Assembly (NCBI GenBank): GCA_014859445.1
Contig: JACUUC010000019.1
Coordinates: 1 to 54,055 of the forward strand
Direction of reading: 5' to 3'
DNA: 54,055 bases
Source: Bacterioplanes sp.
GTDB taxonomy: Bacteria; Pseudomonadota; Gammaproteobacteria; Pseudomonadales; Oceanobacteraceae
Under the pieces are notes generated by a model, which was given only the letters and a program-made list of their open reading frames with translations, was not told where the DNA came from and ran no database searches. Shown piece after piece: positions 49,100 to 54,055 of this stretch. A program made the position numbers and the translations under genes. Position 1 is the stretch's first letter. Every line of letters starts with the position of its first letter.

Positions 49100-49447
49100 A
49101 TGAGTGCAGTACAGCAAGCCATACCGTTTGAGTTGACCGCTGCAGCGGAAGCGAAAATACGCGAACTGTTGCTGGACGAAGCGGATGAGGCATTATGTTT
49201 GCGGGTGTTTGTCACCGGTGGTGGATGCTCAGGTTTCCAGTATGGGTTCACATTTGATGATGAGCCTGCCGAGGATGACATCTTTATCGAAAAAGAGGGA
49301 GTTCGCGTGTTGGTGGACTCACTCAGTTACGGTTATTTGGTTGGCAGCGTGCTGGATTATCAAGAGGGGCTCGAAGGTTCTCGTTTTGCGGTGGAGAACC
49401 CGAGCGCGACATCCACTTGTGGTTGTGGTTCATCGTTTTCTATTTAG
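49100..49447 (+). CDS. erpA: ErpA, A-type iron-sulfur cluster carrier
   Basis: A 115 aa A-type carrier that delivers Fe-S clusters to targets such as IspG/IspH and respiratory enzymes. The three ligand cysteines are present: C43 ([13 protein letters not shown]) and C107/C109 ([11 protein letters not shown]). ATG 49100 ([12 protein letters not shown]) is preferred over the upstream TTG at 49082, which would add six unconserved residues; the ribosome site (GGTAG) is weak. It lies 50 bases after the bactofilin gene. Confidence 0.96.
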   Translation: MSAVQQAIPFELTAAAEAKIRELLLDEADEALCLRVFVTGGGCSGFQYGFTFDDEPAEDDIFIEKEGVRVLVDSLSYGYLVGSVLDYQEGLEGSRFAVENPSATSTCGCGSSFSI

Positions 49448-49458
49448 AAGGTACCGAT

Positions 49459-49923
49459 ATGCGTTATTGGCTGCACGTTGTCCTTTTCTTTTGTGCAATG
49501 AACGTTGCCGTGGCAAATTCTGTGGATGTGGTGGTGAATACATCGATGGCGAGTCAAACCGCCAACGACCAATGGCAAGGATTGGTCACATTGCATACGG
49601 CCGACGAGTTGCTGCAATTGTTAACTCGTGCGGAGCAGTTTTTTGCCGAAGCATCTAACGACAAACCATTGCAGCCGGTAGTGATTGTTCTTCATGGCGA
49701 TGAAATTGGATTGTTTAAGCGCAGTCAATATCAGGCGAACAAAGACCTAGTCGATTTGGCGGCGCGCCTCGAAGCCTTCGATGTGGTTGATCTGAAAGTG
49801 TGCGAGCACTGGCTGGCAAGTCAGAAAATTGAGCCACAATGGTTGCCTGCTTTTTTGCAAACCGTGCCTAACGGCGCACAAGAAGTGACTCGATTACAGC
49901 AAGCGGGCTACGCCAGTTTTTAA
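49459..49923 (+). CDS. Exported DsrE-like protein
   Basis: A 154 aa precursor with a signal peptide (about 1-19, MRYWLHVVLFFCAMNVAVA). The mature domain resembles the DsrE fold (PF02635): VVIVLHGDEIGLFKR, then VDLAARLEAFDVVDLKVCEHWLASQKI, a Cys position that is often conserved, and the C-terminal ALxQLQxxGYAxF-like end (EVTRLQQAGYASF). Function unknown; related exported DsrE-like proteins are linked to sulfur chemistry in some bacteria. GAAGG at 49447-49451 gives the ribosome site. It follows erpA by 11 bases and converges with anmK, sharing four bases. Confidence 0.72.
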   Translation: MRYWLHVVLFFCAMNVAVANSVDVVVNTSMASQTANDQWQGLVTLHTADELLQLLTRAEQFFAEASNDKPLQPVVIVLHGDEIGLFKRSQYQANKDLVDLAARLEAFDVVDLKVCEHWLASQKIEPQWLPAFLQTVPNGAQEVTRLQQAGYASF

Positions 49924-51005
49924 GCGTACCATCCGCCAAGCACTCTCCCACCCTGCGCGCCGGTCACACTACTGGCGTTGCCAAATTGGTTATCCACACG
50001 CTGTTTCGCTAGCCAAGCGAAGGCCATGGCCTCCATCCAGTGAGGATGAATGCCCATCGCCTGGCTACTGGCTATGGAGTGATTGGGCAAGAGCACTTGC
50101 AGTCGTTGCATCAAATAGTTGTTATCGACTCCGCCACCACAGACATAGAGCATGCCATCTGGATGGCCATGCTGTTGAATTGCTTGAGCCACCGACATGG
50201 CTGTGAATTCGGCGAGCGTCGCTAGAATGTCGAGCGTTGAATAGTGGTCGGGAATGAGTAGCAACTCGAGGCTAAATAGTTCTCTCCCTGTGCTCTTCGG
50301 TGGACGCTGTTGAAAGTAAGGGTGACTCATCCACTGTTTGAGTAGGTCGTGTTGAATACGTCCCTGACGAGCTAACTTGCCCTCATCATCGTACGCTTGC
50401 TGCCAATGACGATGACACCAATCATCCATTAGGGCATTACCTGGCCCAGTATCAAAGCCAAGCAGAGAGGAGCCGAGTACGGTTAGGTTTGCTATGCCGC
50501 CCAAGTTCAGTAGCATCACATCGCAGTCTGACGGGTGCTGGTTAACGCAGTACTGATGGAAGGCCGGTACCAGTGGTGCCCCTTCTCCTCCGGCTGCGAT
50601 GTCTCGGCGGCGAAAATCGGCAATACAAGGGATGCCTGTCTTTTCAGCAATTAAGCTTGGGTCGTTGATTTGCCAACTGTAGCCATCTGGTTGTGGTTTG
50701 TGACGAATAGTATGCCCATGACAGCCAATCGCCTGCACAGAACTGGCGTTGATTTGATTGCGTTGCAGGAGTTGGTTGCAAGCTTCGGCGGCCAGTAATG
50801 ACACTGTTTTCTCACACATCATTAATGAATCAATGGCGACTTTCTCAGCAGTGGCTAAGTATTTGAGATTATGTCGGAGTGCGTTGCTGTAGGGTAAGCA
50901 CAGTGCATCGATTAGATGCATTGAGCCGCTGTCATCAAACTGAACAAGGGCGGCATCCATGCCGTCTGCACTGGTGCCTGACATCAGCCCAATGAATACG
51001 CTCAT
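49920..51005 (-). CDS. anmK: Anhydro-N-acetylmuramic acid kinase
   Basis: A 361 aa sugar kinase that phosphorylates and opens 1,6-anhydroMurNAc during cell-wall recycling. The N-terminal FIGLMSGTSADGMDAALV with its catalytic Asp, the NLGGIANLTVL phosphate loop and TGPGNALMDDW are diagnostic. ATG 51005 overlaps the stop of the M23 peptidase gene by four bases (ATGA), so a peptidoglycan hydrolase and a recycling kinase are translationally coupled. Confidence 0.96.
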   Translation of the reverse strand: MSVFIGLMSGTSADGMDAALVQFDDSGSMHLIDALCLPYSNALRHNLKYLATAEKVAIDSLMMCEKTVSLLAAEACNQLLQRNQINASSVQAIGCHGHTIRHKPQPDGYSWQINDPSLIAEKTGIPCIADFRRRDIAAGGEGAPLVPAFHQYCVNQHPSDCDVMLLNLGGIANLTVLGSSLLGFDTGPGNALMDDWCHRHWQQAYDDEGKLARQGRIQHDLLKQWMSHPYFQQRPPKSTGRELFSLELLLIPDHYSTLDILATLAEFTAMSVAQAIQQHGHPDGMLYVCGGGVDNNYLMQRLQVLLPNHSIASSQAMGIHPHWMEAMAFAWLAKQRVDNQFGNASSVTGAQGGRVLGGWYA

Positions 51006-52288
51006 TCGTCAATGCTCACGAGGGCCGTGGAATCGACACTGGCGCTATTGAGCCAGTCTATTAAATGCGTGGCATGTTGGGTAAATGTGTCTTTTTCTTG
51101 ATTGGGGAGTGCGCTTGCTTTGGGCAGGGCAACTCGTAAGGAATCGCGGTGGACACCATCAACGAGAAACTCATAATGCAAATGTGGGCCAGTGGCCAAG
51201 CCGGTACTGCCAACGTAACCAATGATTTGCCCCTGTTTGACGTTGCGTCCAACACGGGTGTTGCGGTGAAAGCGGCTCATGTGGGCGTACAGCGTTTGAT
51301 AGCGACTGCCATGCTGAATAATAACGGTATTGCCATAGCCTCCTTTTGAGCCGGCATGAACAATACGGCCATCGCCAGTGGATTTAATCGGTGTACCCGT
51401 CGGGGCAGCATAGTCGGTGCCGCGATGGGCGCGAATGGTATTGAGCACAGGGTGGCGGCGATTGGGATTGAAGCGTGAGCTAATTCGAGCGGCATCGATC
51501 GGATTACGAAGAAACTCTTTGCGCATACTCGCGCCTTCTGGGGTGAAGTAGTTACTTATTCCTTTGCTGTCTTCGTAACGAATCGCCGTAATTTCTCGCC
51601 CGCGATTAATGAATCGTGCAATTAAAATATTGCCGTTGCCGATCTTCTCGCCATCAAGAAACACTTCTTCGTAAATGATACTGAAAGAATCGCCGTCACG
51701 GATATCTTGCGCGAAATCGATATCCCAGCCAAACAGTCCAGCCATTTCAATCAAAATGGACTCAGGGATGTCGGCACGAGCACCATCCAGAAATAGTGAG
51801 TTATTAATGGTGACATGAGCCACTCGTGGCAAATGATCGGCGTCACGCTCAACCAATTGGTAGGCTAATTGGCCCTCATCATTGCGCTCAAACGCGTGTT
51901 GAGCCAATGGCGACAATTGAATGCGAAAATGCTGAATACGATTGTCATTCGACACCACCCATTCTATCCGTTGGCCAGGTTGCAAGCGAATGGCCTCTCT
52001 TGGGGCAATGTTGGCAATTTCGAGTACGTCTGCGGCGCGCAGTCCATTTCGAGAAAATAGCGTTGATAGACTGTCGCCACTGTTGACGGTGGAATGCTGC
52101 CAGTTAAGTTCTGGCACCTCAGGAGGCAAGGGCGCGGATTCCGGTATGTCAATGGTATAACGCACCGGTGTCGACATGCTGTCCGGTGAGGATGGCCAGA
52201 GTGCGACAGCACATAAGCCGACACTCACTGTCACGATACCGACCAAATGCACCTTGGGAAAATCACCAATACGATCCAGCAACCACAT
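51002..52288 (-). CDS. mepM: M23-family cell-wall endopeptidase (MepM/YebA-like)
   Basis: A 428 aa protein with an N-terminal membrane anchor (about 15-33). An OapA/LysM-like region (about 60-105, NSGDSLSTLFSRNGLRAADV) is followed by a middle Csd3-like domain and an M23 lysostaphin domain (about 275-385). Zn ligands are in HRGTDYAAP (HxxxD) and GPHLHYEF (HxH), with LYAHMSRF. It probably cuts D-Ala-mDAP cross-links to allow wall growth. It is upstream of and coupled to anmK. The gene name is by similarity to E. coli YebA; MepM assignment is likely but not certain. Confidence 0.88.
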   Translation of the reverse strand: MWLLDRIGDFPKVHLVGIVTVSVGLCAVALWPSSPDSMSTPVRYTIDIPESAPLPPEVPELNWQHSTVNSGDSLSTLFSRNGLRAADVLEIANIAPREAIRLQPGQRIEWVVSNDNRIQHFRIQLSPLAQHAFERNDEGQLAYQLVERDADHLPRVAHVTINNSLFLDGARADIPESILIEMAGLFGWDIDFAQDIRDGDSFSIIYEEVFLDGEKIGNGNILIARFINRGREITAIRYEDSKGISNYFTPEGASMRKEFLRNPIDAARISSRFNPNRRHPVLNTIRAHRGTDYAAPTGTPIKSTGDGRIVHAGSKGGYGNTVIIQHGSRYQTLYAHMSRFHRNTRVGRNVKQGQIIGYVGSTGLATGPHLHYEFLVDGVHRDSLRVALPKASALPNQEKDTFTQHATHLIDWLNSASVDSTALVSIDE

Positions 52289-52420
52289 AAATAAAACTCA
52301 AATGACAATATAAAAGGCGCCAGTGTAACGAAAATAACGGCAAAATGCCCAGTCCCCTTGATTTTGCAACTTGATCAGGTATGTTCACTGGTTTTTATCA
52401 TAGACAACATTGAGTGCATT

Positions 52421-53725
52421 ATGACGGCAGCATTAATACAAGATCTTAAAGCGCGTGGTTTAATTAACCAAATGACAGCCGATGAAGAGTTGCTAACGCA
52501 TCTTCAGGCTGAGCCGCGCACGTTGTATTGTGGCTTCGACCCAACCGCCGACAGTTTGCACCTTGGTCACCTAGTACCGCTTTTGGTCTTGACTCGATTT
52601 CAGCAGGCTGGGCATAAGCCCATTGCTTTAGTAGGAGGAGCAACGGGTTTAATCGGTGACCCCAGCTTTAAAGCCGCGGAGCGACAACTAAATACGGCCG
52701 ACATCGTCGCTGGTTGGGCGGATAAAATTAAGCAACAGGTTAGCCAGTTTATCCAGTTTGACGGGGTGGATAATCCTGCGATCGTCGTCAACAATCTGGA
52801 TTGGGCTGGCAATATGAATGTCTTGGACTTCCTACGCGATGTCGGTAAGTACTTCTCCGTCAATGCCATGATCAATAAAGAGTCGGTTCAGCAACGATTG
52901 AATCGTGATGGTGCCGGCATTTCGTTTACCGAGTTTTCGTACGCGCTATTGCAAGGAATGGACTTTGCCGAGCTCAATCGTCACTACAGCTGTACCTTGC
53001 AAGTGGGTGGCAGTGATCAATGGGGCAATATTGTCGGTGGCATCGATTTAACTCGTCGCCAAAATCAACAGCAAGCATACGGATTAACCGTTCCTTTGGT
53101 GACGAAATCGGATGGGACGAAATTTGGTAAAACCGAGTCGGGTGCGGTTTGGTTGGATCCGGCTAAAACATCACCTTACAGCTTTTATCAGTTTTGGATG
53201 AATACGGCTGACGCCGACGTGTACAAGTTTCTGCGATTCTTTACTTTCTTAAGCATCGACGCCATTCAAGAGATTGAAGATCATGATGCGCAAATTCAAG
53301 GGCGTAAAACGGCACAGGCGATATTGGCTGACGAAGTCACTCGTCTCGTTCATGGTGACGGGGCGCTGCAGTCAGCCAAGCGCATTACTGAGGCACTGTT
53401 CGCAGGAGATATTAGCCAGTTGAGCGAACATGAACTTGAGCAACTGAAGCTGGATGGATTGCCCAGTAGTGATTTACTATCTACGGATCTCGACGGCAAG
53501 CCGCTAACTACGCTATTCAGTGAGCACGGAATGGCAAAAGCCGGGCGAGAGGTGATGGATGCCCTTGGCCGAGGTGCGGTGATGGTGAATGGTCATGCGT
53601 TAACCAAGGACGATAACATGAATGCTATGTCAATTTTTGCATCAAGCAGCGCGCTATATGGCCGCTTCTTCTTGGTCAAACTGGGTAAGAAAAAGCATCA
53701 CTTATTTGAAATGACAAAAAGTTGA
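52421..53725 (+). CDS. tyrS: Tyrosyl-tRNA synthetase
   Basis: A 434 aa class I synthetase of the E. coli TyrS type. The HIGH motif is HLGH (47-50), preceded by [15 protein letters not shown]-equivalent is KFGKTESG. The tyrosine-binding region is [16 protein letters not shown] and GGSDQWGNI, and an S4 domain lies at the C-terminus (about 350-420). ATG 52421 is chosen over the open frame from 52358, which adds 21 unconserved residues. The first rRNA promoter begins only eight bases after its stop codon. Confidence 0.97.
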   Translation: MTAALIQDLKARGLINQMTADEELLTHLQAEPRTLYCGFDPTADSLHLGHLVPLLVLTRFQQAGHKPIALVGGATGLIGDPSFKAAERQLNTADIVAGWADKIKQQVSQFIQFDGVDNPAIVVNNLDWAGNMNVLDFLRDVGKYFSVNAMINKESVQQRLNRDGAGISFTEFSYALLQGMDFAELNRHYSCTLQVGGSDQWGNIVGGIDLTRRQNQQQAYGLTVPLVTKSDGTKFGKTESGAVWLDPAKTSPYSFYQFWMNTADADVYKFLRFFTFLSIDAIQEIEDHDAQIQGRKTAQAILADEVTRLVHGDGALQSAKRITEALFAGDISQLSEHELEQLKLDGLPSSDLLSTDLDGKPLTTLFSEHGMAKAGREVMDALGRGAVMVNGHALTKDDNMNAMSIFASSSALYGRFFLVKLGKKKHHLFEMTKS

Positions 53726-53733
53726 AAAAAGCG

Positions 53734-53761
53734 TTGACGCGAAAAGTAAGATCTCTATAAT
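53734..53761 (+). promoter_or_regulatory. rRNA operon promoter 1
   Basis: TTGACG (53734-53739), 16-base spacer, perfect TATAAT (53756-53761), then a GC-rich discriminator GCGCCGC. It begins eight bases after the tyrS stop. The GC-rich discriminator is typical of growth-rate and ppGpp-controlled rRNA promoters. Confidence 0.88.
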
Positions 53762-53823
53762 GCGCCGCTCTTGAGTTGATTTGCCAACACAACGGCGGCG
53801 AAAAAATTAAAGAAAACAAAGGG

Positions 53824-53851
53824 TTGACAGTAAAGTTAAGCACTTTATAAT
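53824..53851 (+). promoter_or_regulatory. rRNA operon promoter 2
   Basis: Perfect TTGACA (53824-53829), 16-base spacer, perfect TATAAT (53846-53851), discriminator GCGCCCGC. It has an A-rich stretch at 53801-53820 upstream that can act as an UP element. It lies 90 bases downstream of promoter 1 and shares its layout. Confidence 0.92.
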
Positions 53852-53902
53852 GCGCCCGCTCTTAACGACAACGGCCTAGCCGAAAAGAAGTTAAGAAAAT
53901 GG

Positions 53903-53930
53903 TTGACATGAAAAACGAAACGTTTAGAAT
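53903..53930 (+). promoter_or_regulatory. rRNA operon promoter 3
   Basis: TTGACA (53903-53908), 16-base spacer, TAGAAT (53925-53930), discriminator GCGCAGCCCG, with A-rich sequence upstream (53881-53900). It is 79 bases downstream of promoter 2. Confidence 0.88.
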
Positions 53931-53937
53931 GCGCAGC

Positions 53938-54055
53938 CCGCTTCGAGATAAAAAGAAGCGACGTTCTTTAACAATGTATTTAGACAATTATGTGTGGGTA
54001 CTTACTGAGGTGTTCTGAAGACAGAAGACTTTCAAGTAAGAACTCGTCGATAATT
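53938..54055 (+). ncRNA. rRNA operon leader with boxA, running off the right edge
   Basis: The leader carries GTTCTTTAACAA (53963-53974), a good match to the boxA antitermination element of gammaproteobacterial rRNA operons, followed by TGTGTGGG, a segment seen at this point in many rrn leaders. No mature 16S start (AGAGTTTGATC-like) is reached before the window ends, so the 16S gene should begin soon after 54055. Confidence 0.85.

Overview
The window looks like chromosome of a facultatively anaerobic, Gram-negative gammaproteobacterium, probably a marine relative of Pseudomonas or the Oceanospirillales. This is inferred from protein resemblance (UbiTUV, NirS, NarGHJI, GlnE, MrcB, TyrS) and from the housekeeping block argC - bactofilin - erpA - anmK - M23 peptidase - tyrS - rRNA promoters, which resembles the Pseudomonas tyrS-like gene/rrn neighbourhood. 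I see no insertion sequence, prophage, CRISPR array or tRNA gene.

Bases 47 to about 31600 form a nitrate-respiration and denitrification island. From the left it holds ytfE (repair of NO-damaged Fe-S and iron centres), a small conserved protein, ubiT, ubiU and ubiV (oxygen-independent ubiquinone hydroxylation), mogA (molybdenum cofactor) and a divergent NarK-type transporter. Next comes a minus-strand NO reductase operon, norQ-norC-norB-norD-norE-norF followed by a small cytochrome c and a DGC-domain protein. Divergent from it are a TonB-dependent receptor and nirS (cytochrome cd1 nitrite reductase). The nitrate sensor narX is divergent from narGHJI, a parvulin, an alginate-export-type porin and narK. 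The island ends with a universal stress protein and a second type of NarK transporter, closed by a strong bidirectional terminator at 31598-31623. The genes cover nitrate uptake, nitrate to nitrite, nitrite to NO and NO to N2O, with cofactor, quinone and damage-repair functions. N2O reductase (nos), heme d1 synthesis genes, narL and a Dnr/Anr regulator gene are not in the window.

FNR/ANR/DNR-type boxes (TTGAT-N4-GTCAA form) lie before the TonB receptor-nirS unit, before the nor operon and before the stress protein-narK unit. NarL-type 7-2-7 sites lie before narG and before the stress protein. This suggests control by low oxygen (and NO) plus nitrate.

Bases 31650-39734 carry housekeeping minus-strand genes: ilvE and glnE, then a polyamine ABC transporter (potF-potG-potH-potI). 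Bases 39887-46569 carry mrcB (PBP1b), a TPR lipoprotein, a multi-span chemoreceptor, an unknown membrane protein coupled to hemL, and hemJ. Bases 46816-53725 carry argC, a DUF6776-type protein, a bactofilin, erpA, a DsrE-like exported protein, anmK, an M23 endopeptidase and tyrS. The last 330 bases contain three tandem stringent-type promoters and an rRNA leader with a boxA, so a 16S rRNA gene should begin just beyond the right edge.
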